Shown here: positions 9,456-19,171 of the stretch, piece by piece
Layout of the letters: every line of letters starts with the position of its first letter
Position numbering within the stretch: position 1 is the stretch's first letter
Assembly: GCF_007991335.1 (NCBI RefSeq)
Contig: NZ_BJYD01000026.1
Location: forward strand, 186,001-250,000
Length of the DNA: 64,000 nucleotides
Direction of reading: 5' to 3'
Source: Halobacillus faecis
GTDB lineage: Bacteria > Bacillota > Bacilli > Bacillales > Halobacillaceae
Notes under the pieces: model-generated
Seen by the model: the letters and a program-made list of their open reading frames with translations, nothing else
Databases searched by the model: none
Told to the model about the DNA's origin: nothing
Made by a program: the position numbers and the translations under genes

Positions 9456-9533
9456 TTTACATTCCTCCAAAAGAATAGCTTATACCACTATATGCCGAAC
9501 CTCTCCCCCGTACCACACCTTCCAGAAAATAAC

Positions 9534-9568
9534 GTACCAGGTCATCCATATTCTGGATGACCTGGTAC
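9534..9568. repeat. GGTCATCCA hairpin, copy 1 (in a divergent promoter region)
   Basis: Perfect 15-bp stem: GTACCAGGTCATCCA, loop TATTC, TGGATGACCTGGTAC. It lies between two divergent genes, where a terminator is not needed, and has no T-run. Confidence 0.75.
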
Positions 9569-9619
9569 ACCAATCATTTACAATTACATTCCATGTGTCC
9601 TTCTCTTTTTAGGAGAGTT

Positions 9620-9648
9620 TTTACATGTATCTACAAAAATCGTATAAT
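9620..9648 (+). promoter_or_regulatory. sigma-A promoter of the LCP gene
   Basis: TTTACA at 9620-9625, 17-bp spacer, TATAAT at 9643-9648, 32 bp upstream of the start codon. Confidence 0.7.
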
Positions 9649-9679
9649 AGGATAGTAGTTTATAGAAAGAGGTGGGTGA

Positions 9680-10615
9680 ATGGAACGCAGGGAGCTTAAG
9701 AGAAAGAAAAGACGTAAACGCAGACGTTGGAAAGTCCTCCTATTTGTAGTAGCACTCATATTTTTAATCGGAGGCGTTTATTTATATACCATCTATAACG
9801 AAGTTCGTACGACAGTGAACCAGGATTTACATGAAGATGTCACATCCATCGATACCAAACAAACCAAAGAAAAAGTAGATAATAAGGAACCGTTGAACAT
9901 TCTCCTTCTCGGGGTTGATGAAAGGGAGAATGATGTCGGTCGTTCTGATACGATGATTGTCATGACTCTTGATCCGAACAATGACCAAATGCAAATGGTC
10001 AGTATTCCAAGGGATACGTACGCAGAAATTGCCGGTGATGGCCGGAAGACAAGAATCAACCATGCCTACGCTTACGGGGGTAGTGACATGGCCGTAAACA
10101 CAGTTGAAAACTTCCTTGATATTGAACTGGATTATTACATCCGGGTCAATATGGAAGGTTTATCTCAAGTTGTCGATGCTGTGAATGGAATCACGGTAAA
10201 TAACGACCGTGCGTTCACCTCAGGTAATTTTAATTTCAAAGAAGGCGAAATTAACCTGGACGGTCGTGAAGCGCTCGCTTTCGTGCGCATGCGTAAGAAT
10301 GATCCGAATGGAGACTTAGGACGTAATGAACGACAACGCCAGGTCATCCAGGGAATTATTGATAAAGGAGCGCGTCTTGACGCTGTAAACAAAGTTGGTG
10401 ACGTCATGGATGTACTCGGAGACAATGTGAGCACAAACATGCAGTTCGCAGATATGCGCAGGCTCGTTACCAATTACAGCAGTGCCCGCAAAAATTCGAC
10501 CACCTATCAAATGGAGGGAGAAAACTTCCGGGCGAATGGCATGTATTTGATTGACATGCCGGAAGAAGAAATTCAAAAAACGCATAATATGATTGTTAAT
10601 TTTGGTTCTGAATAA
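9680..10615 (+). CDS. LytR-CpsA-Psr family cell-wall ligase
   Basis: Probably transfers teichoic acid or another anionic polymer from its lipid carrier to peptidoglycan, acting on the outer face of the membrane. The 311-residue protein has a very basic cytoplasmic tail (ERRELKRKKRRKRRRWK), one membrane span at about 17-38, and the LCP domain. Landmarks are LNILLLGVDERENDVGRSDTM (about 75), SIPRDTY (about 111), and a late ALAFVRMRKNDPNGDLGRNERQRQVI with the conserved Arg residues. It is like B. subtilis LytR/TagU; which paralogue cannot be told. A good sigma-A promoter lies 32 bp upstream and a terminator follows. Confidence 0.92.
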   Translation: MERRELKRKKRRKRRRWKVLLFVVALIFLIGGVYLYTIYNEVRTTVNQDLHEDVTSIDTKQTKEKVDNKEPLNILLLGVDERENDVGRSDTMIVMTLDPNNDQMQMVSIPRDTYAEIAGDGRKTRINHAYAYGGSDMAVNTVENFLDIELDYYIRVNMEGLSQVVDAVNGITVNNDRAFTSGNFNFKEGEINLDGREALAFVRMRKNDPNGDLGRNERQRQVIQGIIDKGARLDAVNKVGDVMDVLGDNVSTNMQFADMRRLVTNYSSARKNSTTYQMEGENFRANGMYLIDMPEEEIQKTHNMIVNFGSE

Positions 10616-10617
10616 TA

Positions 10618-10656
10618 CAAAGCCCCCTTCTCGTCACTTGAGAAGGGGGCTTTTCA
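10618..10656. terminator. terminator between LCP gene and membrane-protein gene
   Basis: Stem AGCCCCCTTCT / AGAAGGGGGCT followed by TTTT on the plus strand. Both flanking genes end at it. Confidence 0.88.
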
Positions 10657-10677
10657 TTTGGCGACAGGACGTCCGGC

Positions 10678-11091
10678 TTAGGCGGCATCCTGGTCTTCCT
10701 TTTTATTTGCTGAATATTTTTTTATGGCTCGGATGATCCCAATGAAAACAAAATAGATACCACAAAACAGGAAGAAACCAAGCACGCTTACAACGGCATC
10801 AGCAAACTCCATGTTTCCACTACCGGTGATTTTCTGCTGAATCTCAACCGCAAAAACAAAGACAAGCACCATTGCAAAAGTAAATAAAAACGAAATCGCG
10901 GTTATGCTCCATTTTGCTAAGGCATGGAAAAGAATATCTACAAAAATAAGGCCGATGATTCCAAGAATCCCAATAACCCAGAAGTGGAGATCCTTATCAG
11001 ACAAATTCCACCCCATCATCACCGTGAATTTCAAAATGACGTCATGCCAAACATTGACCACATCAGCCAACAATAAAATAATTTCTCTCAT
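10678..11091 (-). CDS. integral membrane protein of unknown function
   Basis: A 137-residue protein with about four hydrophobic helices (roughly 1-25, 35-55, 60-80 and 100-122) and a charged C-terminal tail ending KKYSANKKEDQDAA. No catalytic or binding motif is visible and I do not recognise the family. It stands alone: a terminator hairpin on its downstream side is shared with the LCP gene, and a 21-bp perfect stem lies about 100 bp upstream, between it and the hut operon. A housekeeping or stress membrane protein is possible but not supported by anything seen. Confidence 0.7.
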   Translation of the reverse strand: MREIILLLADVVNVWHDVILKFTVMMGWNLSDKDLHFWVIGILGIIGLIFVDILFHALAKWSITAISFLFTFAMVLVFVFAVEIQQKITGSGNMEFADAVVSVLGFFLFCGIYFVFIGIIRAIKKYSANKKEDQDAA

Positions 11092-11192
11092 TGCTAGTCT
11101 CTCATTCTCCCATCTCTAAATCTAAAACCAATCCCAAGAATAAACTAAAAATACCATAAGGATACTCACTTGTATATGGTTTCTTACAAATA

Positions 11193-11237
11193 CTGTTAGA
11201 CCTGGTCATCCATGAAATGGATGACCAGGTCTAACAG
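11193..11237. repeat. GGTCATCCA hairpin, copy 2 (end of hut operon)
   Basis: Perfect 21-bp stem with a 3-base loop; arms hold GACCTGGTCATCCAT. It begins 11 bp after the hutG stop on the minus strand. There is no good T-run, so terminator action is uncertain. Confidence 0.75.
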
Positions 11238-11248
11238 TTATTTCCATA

Positions 11249-12187
11249 TCACACATACATGTACCGCATCATAACATGTGCGGCAAGCCTGCTCGTCATA
11301 TCTCTGAAGTCTTTGGTAGGGTCAACTTCTACGATATCCATCCCTTTGACCAGAGGGTGCCTGGAAGCAATAGATACACTGTTTAGCAGCTCTCTCGACG
11401 TCAATCCTCCCGGCCCAATAGCAGGACACCCCGGGGCATACGCCTGATCAACCGCATCCATATCCACAGACAAATAAATGCAGTCGCACATATTTTCCAA
11501 TATCTGTATGACCTGGTCTGTTAGATTATGGATGCCTTTCTCTTCGACGTCGGCCATGGTGTAGGTGTGGATTTTGTGGTCGCGAGCGTAATCTGAGTAG
11601 GCTTTGGCATTGGAGAAGTCACGGATGCCTATTTGGACGAGATCTTCTCCCCGGATGACTCCTTCTTCAATTAAACTACGAAACGGGGTTCCGTTTGTCC
11701 GTCCGCCATCTTCCACATTTCGCAAATCATGGTGAGCATCCCACTGGATGACGCCGATTCTCCCGTATTTCTCGTGAAAGGCGGAAATACTAGGGAAACT
11801 TACTCCATGGTCCCCGCCAAGCATGATGTATTTGGAACAAGCTTCGGTGTCGATCATTTCTTTGACACTCGTCTTCAACCGCTTCCGTGTTTCTTCATTA
11901 TCCGTGGGATGCACCGGGACGTCCCCAAAATCCAACAACTGCACATCTTCATAGCTTTTATCTTTCTCCCCTGAATACGTACTGTAAGCCCCGAGCGCCC
12001 TTCTAATCGACCCCGGGGCTTCCGATGCGCCTGACAATGAAATAGAAGTTTTAGATAAAGGCAGGCCGATAAGCCCTATATCCCCGGTTTTCCCAGGCTC
12101 GTAATCCGAAACCGTTTCATCAACTTTCGTCGTATGACGATCTTTGAATCTAGCATCCCTGCCCGGGTTGAGGTACTGAAAAGACAC
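11249..12187 (-). CDS. hutG: formimidoylglutamase
   Basis: Last enzyme of histidine degradation; hydrolyses N-formimidoyl-glutamate to glutamate and formamide. The 312 residues have arginase/agmatinase manganese motifs: GGDHGVSFP (about 113), WDAHHDLR (about 137) and [16 protein letters not shown] (about 230). The start is GTG at 12187, with GAGGAGG 7 bases upstream; starting further up would add a 60-residue tail unlike the family. The start lies inside the end of hutI, so the two genes overlap by 38 bases and are probably translationally coupled. A long hairpin lies just downstream and may end the operon. Confidence 0.93.
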   Translation of the reverse strand: MSFQYLNPGRDARFKDRHTTKVDETVSDYEPGKTGDIGLIGLPLSKTSISLSGASEAPGSIRRALGAYSTYSGEKDKSYEDVQLLDFGDVPVHPTDNEETRKRLKTSVKEMIDTEACSKYIMLGGDHGVSFPSISAFHEKYGRIGVIQWDAHHDLRNVEDGGRTNGTPFRSLIEEGVIRGEDLVQIGIRDFSNAKAYSDYARDHKIHTYTMADVEEKGIHNLTDQVIQILENMCDCIYLSVDMDAVDQAYAPGCPAIGPGGLTSRELLNSVSIASRHPLVKGMDIVEVDPTKDFRDMTSRLAAHVMMRYMYV

Positions 12188-13430
12188 GGGCGCCCCTCCT
12201 CTCCCACACCTTTCTTCCACTCTTCCATACAGCCTTGGCATGGTTCGCCGCATAGTGATACGGGATGTATTTATAATTCGGAACGTCCCACAAAACAACA
12301 TCCGCTTTTCTCCCCACACACAAACATCCGGCAACATCTCCTCTACCAATCGCATGGGCGGCATTGACCGTGACACTATTCCATATCTCCTCCGGGGTCA
12401 TTCTCATTTTCAATGCGGCAAGCGACATAATCATCTGCAGGTTGTAGGTCACACAACTGCCCGGATTGAAATCAGTGGCCAGGGCGACGGCCGCTCCGCT
12501 GTCAATCATTTTTCTAGCATTCGCGTAATGGTCTTTTCCTAAGTAAAAGGTTGTTCCCGGAAGCAGCACAGCGACCGTGTCGCCATCAGCAAGGCTGTCG
12601 ATTCCCTCATCAGAAGCGGCAACTAGATGATCGGCTGATGCCGCTGCCATAGATACGGCAAGTTCTGTTCCTCCGAGCGGATCGATTTCATCGGCATGAA
12701 TCTTCGTTTGGAATCCAAGTTCCTGAGAAGCTTTCATGAAACGACGGGACTGCTCAATGGTAAAGACCCCCGTTTCACAGAAAATATCCGTGAACTCCGC
12801 CAACCCTTCCTCACTGATTTCAGGAAGCAGGCGGATCATTTCATCAAGAAATGCTTCTTCCTTCCCTTTGTACTCCGGTGGGATCGCATGAGGACCTAGA
12901 AAAGTCGAAACTAAATCAAGCAGGCTTTCTTCATTCAATCGTTTGACGACACGCAGTTGTTTCAACTCTGACTCACGCTCAAGCCCATAGCCGCTCTTCG
13001 CTTCAAGCGTCGTCACCCCGTGGGACGCGATCTGTTCCAACGTCTGTTTTGCTTTTTCATAAAGATCCGTTTCACTCTCCGCCCGCGTCGCTTCCACTGT
13101 GGATAAAATCCCGCCCCCTTGCTGCAAAATCTCCAAATAAGGCACACCGGCCTGCTTCAGCGCCAGCTCATTTTCCCGTGAACCTCCGAAGACGAGATGC
13201 GTGTGTGGATCGACGAGACCAGGTGTTACAGTTTTTTCCATAGCATCAACCCGCTCGCTGGCTTTTAGTTTCTGCGCTTCTTCGTTTGTGCCGATCCAGG
13301 CGACTTTGCCATCTTCAAAAGCGAGGGCCATGTTTTCCTTCACGTCCAACTGTTTCATGGCATCTCCTTTTAACGGACCTTCGGCAGGTAAAATCAATTG
13401 CCCAATATTTTCAATCAGCGTATCGTACAT
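12150..13430 (-). CDS. hutI: imidazolonepropionase
   Basis: Third enzyme of the pathway; opens the ring of imidazolone propionate to give formimidoylglutamate. The 426-residue amidohydrolase shows the metal motif [10 protein letters not shown] (about 75), KSGYGLE (about 141), [16 protein letters not shown] (about 240) and [11 protein letters not shown] (about 320, with the metal-binding Asp). GTG-ATG occurs at its start; ATG at 13430 is preferred because GGAGG is 8 bases away. The start overlaps the hutU stop (TGATG) and its end overlaps hutG by 38 bases. The C-terminus is slightly extended and encodes the hutG ribosome site. Confidence 0.94.
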   Translation of the reverse strand: MYDTLIENIGQLILPAEGPLKGDAMKQLDVKENMALAFEDGKVAWIGTNEEAQKLKASERVDAMEKTVTPGLVDPHTHLVFGGSRENELALKQAGVPYLEILQQGGGILSTVEATRAESETDLYEKAKQTLEQIASHGVTTLEAKSGYGLERESELKQLRVVKRLNEESLLDLVSTFLGPHAIPPEYKGKEEAFLDEMIRLLPEISEEGLAEFTDIFCETGVFTIEQSRRFMKASQELGFQTKIHADEIDPLGGTELAVSMAAASADHLVAASDEGIDSLADGDTVAVLLPGTTFYLGKDHYANARKMIDSGAAVALATDFNPGSCVTYNLQMIMSLAALKMRMTPEEIWNSVTVNAAHAIGRGDVAGCLCVGRKADVVLWDVPNYKYIPYHYAANHAKAVWKSGRKVWERRGARVFSVPQPGQGC

Positions 13431-15094
13431 CACTGCTCCCTCCTCTTCATTGGAATATCAATCTCATGCTTATCCGCTTCTTCCATTGCTTTCTCATAAC
13501 CCGCATCAGCGTGACGAAGAATGCCCATGCCAGGGTCTGTCGTGAGGACACGTTCCAACCTTTCTTCAGCAAGGTCTGTGCCATCAGCTACAACGACCAT
13601 TCCTGCATGAAGGGAGTAGCCCATTCCGACACCACCGCCATGATGGAACGAAATCCACGAGCCGCCAGCCGCTGTATTGATGAGCGCGTTCAGCACCGCC
13701 CAGTCTCCGACCGCATCACTGCCATCCAGCATTGATTCCGTTTCTCTGTTTGGGGAGGCGACCGATCCACAATCCAGATGATCCCTTCCGATCACCACGG
13801 GCGCACTCAATTCACCTTTTCTCACGAGCTCATTAATCGCCATCCCCATCTTCTTCCGCTCCCCATATCCGAGCCAGCAAATCCTTGAAGGAAGGCCTTG
13901 AAACTGGACTTTTTCCTGTGCCATGTCAATCCACCTCAACAGCTTCTCATTTTCAGGAAAAAGTTCTTTGATGAGCTGGTCAGTGCGGTAGATATCTTTC
14001 GGATCACCGGACAAAGCGGCCCAGCGGAAGGGTCCTTTCCCTTCACAAAACAATGGACGTATATAAGAAGGAACGAAGCCAGGAAAATCGAACGCGTCCT
14101 TTACGCCTTCCTCTAGTGCGACCTGGCGGATATTGTTCCCGTAATCAAAAACGATGCTGCCTTTCCTTTGGAACTGAAGCATGAGTTCTACATGTTTGGC
14201 CATGGATTTTGATGAAAGACGCACATATTCGTCAGGATTCTTTTTCCTTAAAACGGCTGCTTCTTCTAGAGAATATCCCACAGGCACATAACCATTCAGA
14301 GGATCATGGGCAGATGTTTGATCTGTGACAATATCGATCTCCAGTCCATTTTGTAAAAGTCGTTCATGCATTTCTGCCGCGTTTCCTAAGAGAGCGATTG
14401 AAAGAGCCTCCCCATTTGCCTTCGCTTCTTTTGCCCATAAAACCGCCTCTTCCATAGACGCTGTGCTCACATCACAGTAGCCGGACTGAAGGCGCTTTGA
14501 AATCCGCTCAGAGTCCACTTCCACCGCAATGACGACTCCACCGTTCATCGTGACCGCAAGCGGTTGAGCCCCTCCCATACCTCCAAGGCCTGCGGTCAGT
14601 GTGATCGTTCCTTTCAAAGAGCCTCCAAAATGTTTTTCAGCAAGGGATGCGAAGGTTTCATACGTCCCTTGCAGAATGCCTTGTGACCCAATATAGATCC
14701 AGCTTCCTGCGGTCATTTGGCCGTACATCATCAGCCCTTTTTGATCAAGCTCATGGAAATGCTGCCAGTTCGCCCATTTCGGGACCAGCACGGAATTCGA
14801 AAGCAGCACCCTCGGCGCGTTCTCATGCGTTTTAAAAACGCCCACTGGCTTCCCGGACTGGACGAGCATTGTTTCGTCCTTTTCCAGACGCTTCAACGTT
14901 GCGACGATTGCATCAAACGCTTCCCAGTTCCGCGCCGCTTTTCCAATGCCGCCATAGACGACGAGCTCTTCCGGTATTTCTGCGACCTCTGGATCAAGGT
15001 TATTGCAGAGCATCCTTAAAACCGCCTCCTGCTCCCACCCTTTACATTCCAACTGCACGCCAGTTTTGGCTTTCACTTTACGAGTTGTCGACAT
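13430..15094 (-). CDS. hutU: urocanate hydratase
   Basis: Second enzyme of histidine degradation; hydrates urocanate to imidazolone propionate using tightly bound NAD. The 554-residue length is typical. Visible segments are [25 protein letters not shown], the NAD-binding [12 protein letters not shown] (about 175), [30 protein letters not shown], and the C-terminal [22 protein letters not shown]. The start at 15094 has GGAGGAG five bases upstream; a longer reading from 15145 lacks a site. It overlaps the end of hutH by 17 bases and meets hutI at TGATG, giving an unbroken chain of coupled genes. Confidence 0.95.
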   Translation of the reverse strand: MSTTRKVKAKTGVQLECKGWEQEAVLRMLCNNLDPEVAEIPEELVVYGGIGKAARNWEAFDAIVATLKRLEKDETMLVQSGKPVGVFKTHENAPRVLLSNSVLVPKWANWQHFHELDQKGLMMYGQMTAGSWIYIGSQGILQGTYETFASLAEKHFGGSLKGTITLTAGLGGMGGAQPLAVTMNGGVVIAVEVDSERISKRLQSGYCDVSTASMEEAVLWAKEAKANGEALSIALLGNAAEMHERLLQNGLEIDIVTDQTSAHDPLNGYVPVGYSLEEAAVLRKKNPDEYVRLSSKSMAKHVELMLQFQRKGSIVFDYGNNIRQVALEEGVKDAFDFPGFVPSYIRPLFCEGKGPFRWAALSGDPKDIYRTDQLIKELFPENEKLLRWIDMAQEKVQFQGLPSRICWLGYGERKKMGMAINELVRKGELSAPVVIGRDHLDCGSVASPNRETESMLDGSDAVGDWAVLNALINTAAGGSWISFHHGGGVGMGYSLHAGMVVVADGTDLAEERLERVLTTDPGMGILRHADAGYEKAMEEADKHEIDIPMKRREQ

Positions 15095-16619
15095 AAGTTT
15101 CTCCTCCTTCATGAACGGATCGCCATTTTTTCCAATCAAAAGCACTCTCCTTCAACCATTTCTCTGCGTTTTCGATATCCTTAGAAAACACCCGGTCCTG
15201 CGTCACTTTCGGCACAACACTCCTTGCAGATTTCCAAAGATCCTGGGCAAGGACCGATGCCCGCTCAATCCCCCTAAGTTCCAGCGCCTGCAGACTGCAG
15301 ATCAACTCGATCGCTATAACTTTTGTCGCGTTGTCGATGACCATGGCTGCGTGCCGCGCTGCTGTGGTGCCCATGCTCACATGATCTTCCTGATTCGCAG
15401 ACGATGGAATCGAATCGACGCTAGCGGGGTGGGCGAGTGTTTTATTTTCAGAAACTAACGATGCAGCGACGTACTGAACAATCATCAAGCCTGACTCCAA
15501 ACCCGGATTGGCACTGAGAAACGGGGGGAAGTCGTTCAACTGCGGGTTGACGAGCCGTTCGATCCGGCGCTCAGAAATATTAGCCAGTTCACTGATCGCT
15601 ATTTTTAAAAAGTCCATCGCAAAAGCGATTGGCTGGCCGTGGAAGTTGCCACCGGACACGACTACTTTTCCACCTTCTAAAAGCAGAGGATTGTCCGTCG
15701 CCGCATTCATTTCAATCGTCAATTTTTCCCGGACGTAATGCAGCGTCTGCCATGTCGCCCCGTGCACTTGTGGAATACATCGTAAGGAATAAGCGTCCTG
15801 TACCCTTTTTTCTCCTTGAAAAGTGACGAGATGGCTACCGTTTATTAGATGCCGCATCCGCTCAGCCACCGCCATTTGTTCCGGGTAGCCGCGCGCTTCA
15901 TGGATGCTCGGGTGAAAAGCATCACGAATGCCCTCCAGCGCCTGCAACGTAAGACTTGCCACCCAGTCACACTGCAAAGCCAGCCGCTCTGCTTCGATGT
16001 AATTGATGACTCCGACTGCCGTCATCGCCTGCGTTCCGTTAATAAGCGCAAGCCCTTCTTTTGCTTTCAACGATAATGGCTTCAAGGACAGCCGCTGCAA
16101 TATATCTTTTGTTGTATGTCGATCTCCTTCGTAAAAAACTTCCCCTTCTCCCATCAGGACGAGCGCCAGATGGGCGAGCGGAGCCAAGTCCCCGGAAGCC
16201 CCGAGTGATCCTTTTGACGGAATGACCGGATGGACGTGAAGGTTTACGAGATCGCAAAGTCTCTGAACGATGACTTCCCGGACGCCCGAATAGCCTTTCA
16301 TGAGAGCATTCAACCGGAGCACCATCATGGCACGGCTCACTTTTTCAGAAAAAGGTTCCCCCACTCCGCACGCATGCGAACGAATCAGATGGTGCTGCAG
16401 GCTGTCGACGTCTTCCGCAGCAATTCGGACATCACTCAATTTTCCGAACCCTGTGTTGATGCCGTACACCGAGTGCCCTCTCGTCACGATTTCCTCTACG
16501 GTTTCTCTGCTTGCCCGGACATCGATCAGGCTCGTTTTGGATAAGCCGATTTTGGCATTTTCAAAGCATATTCCCTTCATTTGCTCGATGGATAAGTCTC
16601 TTCCATTCAGTTCGATCAT
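15078..16619 (-). CDS. hutH: histidine ammonia-lyase
   Basis: First enzyme of histidine degradation; eliminates ammonia from L-histidine to give urocanate. The 513 residues contain the Ala-Ser-Gly triad that forms the MIO cofactor ([14 protein letters not shown], about 140), YGINTGFG (about 53), and [16 protein letters not shown] and [12 protein letters not shown] further on. The start at 16619 follows GAAAGGGGG by 7 bases. Readings from further upstream would begin inside the terminator hairpin and are rejected. It lies 119 bp after hutP, separated by the terminator that HutP is expected to overcome. Confidence 0.96.
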   Translation of the reverse strand: MIELNGRDLSIEQMKGICFENAKIGLSKTSLIDVRASRETVEEIVTRGHSVYGINTGFGKLSDVRIAAEDVDSLQHHLIRSHACGVGEPFSEKVSRAMMVLRLNALMKGYSGVREVIVQRLCDLVNLHVHPVIPSKGSLGASGDLAPLAHLALVLMGEGEVFYEGDRHTTKDILQRLSLKPLSLKAKEGLALINGTQAMTAVGVINYIEAERLALQCDWVASLTLQALEGIRDAFHPSIHEARGYPEQMAVAERMRHLINGSHLVTFQGEKRVQDAYSLRCIPQVHGATWQTLHYVREKLTIEMNAATDNPLLLEGGKVVVSGGNFHGQPIAFAMDFLKIAISELANISERRIERLVNPQLNDFPPFLSANPGLESGLMIVQYVAASLVSENKTLAHPASVDSIPSSANQEDHVSMGTTAARHAAMVIDNATKVIAIELICSLQALELRGIERASVLAQDLWKSARSVVPKVTQDRVFSKDIENAEKWLKESAFDWKKWRSVHEGGETYVDNS

Positions 16620-16663
16620 CCACAATCCCCCTTTCACACGAAAAGATTCTGGTGGATTTTCTA

Positions 16664-16738
16664 CAAAAAGAGGCGACAATGGCATGGGAAATACCATTGT
16701 CGCCCCCTCATCGCTCATGACTATAGGCCACCTATTCT
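16664..16738 (-). promoter_or_regulatory. HutP antiterminator site and hut leader terminator
   Basis: Between hutP and hutH. A strong stem GGCGACAATGG...CCATTGTCGCC (16672-16704) followed by TCTTTTTG would stop transcription. Upstream in the RNA are NAG triplets at 16732-16734 and 16721-16723 (UAG) and at 16714-16716 and 16707-16709 (GAG), the last three spaced by 4 bases as in HutP-binding RNA. Confidence 0.75.
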
Positions 16739-17176
16739 TTATATATGATTGATACCGAGTCCAAATGTCTCATGTTCCAAACCTTTTACCGGCGCCCCAA
16801 TCGTCCCGTAAAAAGCGACGGCGATCCACTCGCCTTCTCCGGATCTGTCATAAGGCTTTCCACGCACGACGGCAAAGCGAAGCCCAACGGTCCGCATCAT
16901 ATTGCCCACTCCGATTTGTCCGCGCGTCACGCCCTGCAAAGATTCTAAGATCGCATGATAAAGGGCATGCGTCTCCCTGTAGATGTTTTCTGCGATGATC
17001 CCATTCCGTTTAGCAGCGGTTTCGACTGCCGCAATCACTTTTTGCACCTCCATGGAACCCGCTTTCCCTTGGCAGTAATCCACCTGTTCAAATGCCGGAC
17101 CAAAAAGCTCCATTTCGGTTTCATTCAAGGAAGCGAGCAACATCGCAAGTTTTCCTATTTTCACCGTCTGGGTCAT
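16739..17176 (-). CDS. hutP: HutP, histidine-dependent RNA antiterminator
   Basis: In B. subtilis HutP binds L-histidine and Mg2+, then attaches to NAG triplets in the hut leader and prevents formation of a terminator. This 145-residue homologue keeps the histidines expected for metal and ligand binding: HALYH near 73-77 (HxxxH) and the last histidine in GLGINHI at the C-terminus. Length matches the family. It is the first gene of the operon, with a sigma-A promoter and overlapping cre box 38-66 bp upstream. NAG triplets and a strong hairpin follow its stop codon, as the model requires. Confidence 0.93.
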   Translation of the reverse strand: MTQTVKIGKLAMLLASLNETEMELFGPAFEQVDYCQGKAGSMEVQKVIAAVETAAKRNGIIAENIYRETHALYHAILESLQGVTRGQIGVGNMMRTVGLRFAVVRGKPYDRSGEGEWIAVAFYGTIGAPVKGLEHETFGLGINHI

Positions 17177-17213
17177 ACCATCTCCACCCTACTCATCACT
17201 AATAACTACTTAA

Positions 17214-17242
17214 ATTGTAACCGCTTTCTTAAATGTCCGCAA
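17214..17242 (-). promoter_or_regulatory. hut operon promoter
   Basis: -35 TTGCGG (17237-17242), 17-bp spacer, -10 TACAAT (17214-17219), 38 bp upstream of the hutP ATG. Confidence 0.6.
17215..17230 (-). promoter_or_regulatory. cre site on the hut promoter
   Basis: AAGAAAGCGGTTACAA differs from the CcpA consensus WTGNAANCGNWNNCAW at one position. It covers the -10 and most of the spacer of the hut promoter. Confidence 0.55.
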
Positions 17243-17245
17243 TAC

Positions 17246-17282
17246 AAAAAAGATGACCTCATCCAAATGGACCAGGTCATAC
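17246..17282 (-). terminator. terminator of the DUF624 gene (GGTCATCCA family, copy 3)
   Basis: ATGACCT...AGGTCAT arms with an inner TCCA/TGGA pairing, followed by CTTTTTT. The stem starts at the stop codon of the gene. It shares the GGTC core with the other copies. Confidence 0.75.
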
Positions 17283-17972
17283 AGTATTTTCCATATTATT
17301 CAATTTCAAATACAGCCTGTAGTAGGCGGAGAAAGCGAGAAAGGCGATGATGGATCCGGTGAAGATTGGGATGATCAGCGGGAAGATGTACAGACTGACG
17401 GCCAGAATGAATCCTGAACTGATGGCGACTGTCAAAAACAACACCGGACTGACAAATGTAAGCATCAACGCTTTTTTCAGTGCCGCTCCTACTTTTAAAT
17501 CAAAATGGACGAGCGTGCTGAACGTGTTAATCGTGTAAACAAACAGCAGTATTCCCAAGATCAGAAACAGATTCATAAGCAGGGAACTTGTCGTAGAAAA
17601 ATAATAAAGATCAACGGCGAGCACACTCCACAGAAGAGTAAGAACGATTCCAGCCTTCATGCTGTTTTTGTAATTCTCTTTATAATAGCTGAGGTATGAC
17701 CGGTCAGCCGTCTCTTTATGATCCTTCCTCACCCAGTCACGTGCTTTCGCAAACATGGCAGTTGTGGCAGGGAAAAAGATGAAAGGCAGCAAAAGGACAA
17801 GCGGTGGCAGCAAATACCACAATTCCCTTACGTCTCCGATGTTCAATAAGCTCAACAATAATAGCGCCACAGGCAAATTGAACAACACCCACTGAAGGTT
17901 GGTTAATGCAAATTTACTGATCCACTCGCTGACGGCATAAAGGCCGCCTCTGATTCCTGATGACTGTTTCAT
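17277..17972 (-). CDS. DUF624 (YesL-like) membrane protein
   Basis: A 231-residue protein with about five membrane spans. The N-terminal ISKFALTNLQWVLFNLPVALLLL and later FFPATTAMFAKARDWVRK are typical of DUF624, a family often found beside sugar ABC importers; the function is not established. The start at 17972 follows GGAAGGGGAAG; upstream reading would translate through a repeat element and is rejected. It lies downstream of the sugar-oxidation genes but a terminator and a 118-bp structured repeat intervene, so linkage with them is uncertain. The stop codon is inside its own terminator hairpin. Confidence 0.82.
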   Translation of the reverse strand: MKQSSGIRGGLYAVSEWISKFALTNLQWVLFNLPVALLLLSLLNIGDVRELWYLLPPLVLLLPFIFFPATTAMFAKARDWVRKDHKETADRSYLSYYKENYKNSMKAGIVLTLLWSVLAVDLYYFSTTSSLLMNLFLILGILLFVYTINTFSTLVHFDLKVGAALKKALMLTFVSPVLFLTVAISSGFILAVSLYIFPLIIPIFTGSIIAFLAFSAYYRLYLKLNNMENTV

Positions 17973-17992
17973 AATCTTCCCCTTCCTAATTA

Positions 17993-18110
17993 GAAAAGCG
18001 CAAGCGCCCCGTAAGACACGACACGCATAAGCAAAACGGCTGTAGGAAGGTGATTTTTCCTTCCAACAGACGATTTGCTTATGTCGCGAGTGCCTGGGCG
18101 CTGGAGCTGG
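17993..18110. repeat. structured repeat element, GCGCAAGCGCC...GGCGCTGGAGCT type
   Basis: Starts GAAAAGCGCAAGCGCCCC and ends GGGCGCTGGAGCTGG. Inside is a long stem at 18026-18083 (arms CATAAGCAAA / TTTGCTTATG with AGGAAGG / CCTTCC above). I recall similar elements in other Bacillus genomes, but no search was possible. It lies 21 bp upstream of the DUF624 start. Confidence 0.55.
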
Positions 18111-18140
18111 CCCACACTTCTGTGATCCATAGTAAATATA

Positions 18141-18168
18141 AAAACCCCTCAAAAGTCAGAGGGGTTTT
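18141..18168 (-). terminator. terminator of the sugar-oxidation operon
   Basis: Stem AAAACCCCTC / GAGGGGTTTT with a T-run, 13 bp after the isomerase stop. Confidence 0.88.
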
Positions 18169-18180
18169 GCTGTTTCCAAA

Positions 18181-19149
18181 TTAAGCCCACCACATCTCCG
18201 TTGCCGGTTCTTCAATCAGCACGGACTTCAAGTTTTTCACGGCTTGATTGAATCCTTCGTTGATCGACATGATCGGATCTTCGTGCTCGATACTGACGAC
18301 ATGATCGTAGCCGTACGTACGAAGAGCACTGATGATATTAGACCATTCTTCAATTCCGTGACCGTAACCGACGGAGCGGAAACTCCAGGCGCGTGTCTGC
18401 ACGTTTCCGTAATTCTGCATGTCTGTCAAACCGTACATGTTCACGTTATCCTGATCGATGTACGTGTCTTTCGCATGGAAGTGATGGATCGCATTTTCTT
18501 TACCCAAAATCTTGATCGCTGCTACTGGATCGATGCCCTGCCACCAAAGGTGACTTGGATCAAGGTTCGCCCCGATGGCGTCACTTGTCGCTTCACGAAG
18601 CTTCAACATCGTATAAGGCGTGTGGACAAGGAATCCTGCGTGCAGTTCAAGACCGACTTTTACATTATGTTCTTCGGCAAACTTCCCTTGCTCTTTCCAA
18701 TAAGGGATCAGTTTTTCGTTCCACTGCCATTCTAACACATCTGAATATTCTGGTGGCCATGGAGTAACCGGCCAGTTCGGAGCCGTATCGTTTTCATGCC
18801 CGCCTGGTGTACCTGAGAAAGTATTCACGACAGGGACATCCATCAAGCTTGCTAGTCTCACTGATTTTACAAACGCTTCATGAGACTCTTCAGCGAAGGC
18901 TTTATCCGGTGAAACCGGGTTGCCGTGACAGCTGAAAGCACTGATGGTAAGCCCGCGGTCATGAACTTTCTTTAAGTACTCGTTTCGTTTCTCTTCACTT
19001 TCAAGGAGCTCATCTACGTTACAGTGAGCATTGCCAGGGTAGCCGCCTGTCCCGATTTCGACCGCTTTCAAGCCTGCTTCTTTCGCGTGGTCCAACATTT
19101 CTTCAAAGGATTTATCGGAAAATAATACAGTAAAAACGCCTAATTTCAT
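18181..19149 (-). CDS. sugar isomerase/epimerase, xylose-isomerase-like TIM barrel
   Basis: A 322-residue member of the AP-endonuclease-2/xylose isomerase-like family (PF01261), which includes IolE, IolI and YcjR. Likely metal ligands are Glu in GLELHAGF (about 165), Asp/His in NLDPSHLWW (about 198), His/Asp in HHFHAKD (about 226) and Glu in SIEHED (about 290). It is the last gene of the operon, 22 bp after a Gfo/Idh/MocA gene, and is followed by a terminator. The start at 19149 has AGGAGG 9 bases upstream. In this setting it could epimerise or cleave a 3-keto sugar; that is inferred from context, and the substrate is unknown. Confidence 0.85.
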   Translation of the reverse strand: MKLGVFTVLFSDKSFEEMLDHAKEAGLKAVEIGTGGYPGNAHCNVDELLESEEKRNEYLKKVHDRGLTISAFSCHGNPVSPDKAFAEESHEAFVKSVRLASLMDVPVVNTFSGTPGGHENDTAPNWPVTPWPPEYSDVLEWQWNEKLIPYWKEQGKFAEEHNVKVGLELHAGFLVHTPYTMLKLREATSDAIGANLDPSHLWWQGIDPVAAIKILGKENAIHHFHAKDTYIDQDNVNMYGLTDMQNYGNVQTRAWSFRSVGYGHGIEEWSNIISALRTYGYDHVVSIEHEDPIMSINEGFNQAVKNLKSVLIEEPATEMWWA

Positions 19150-19171
19150 GAACAATCTCCTCCTGCTAGGT

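Noticed and set aside
11500-11530. TGACCTGGTCTGTTAG piece inside hutG, similar to the nearby hairpin
   Set aside because: It encodes normal HutG residues and does not form a stem; probably chance.
12188-12376. N-terminal extension of hutG
   Set aside because: It translates hutI sequence in another frame; the GTG at 12187 has a proper ribosome site and gives family length.
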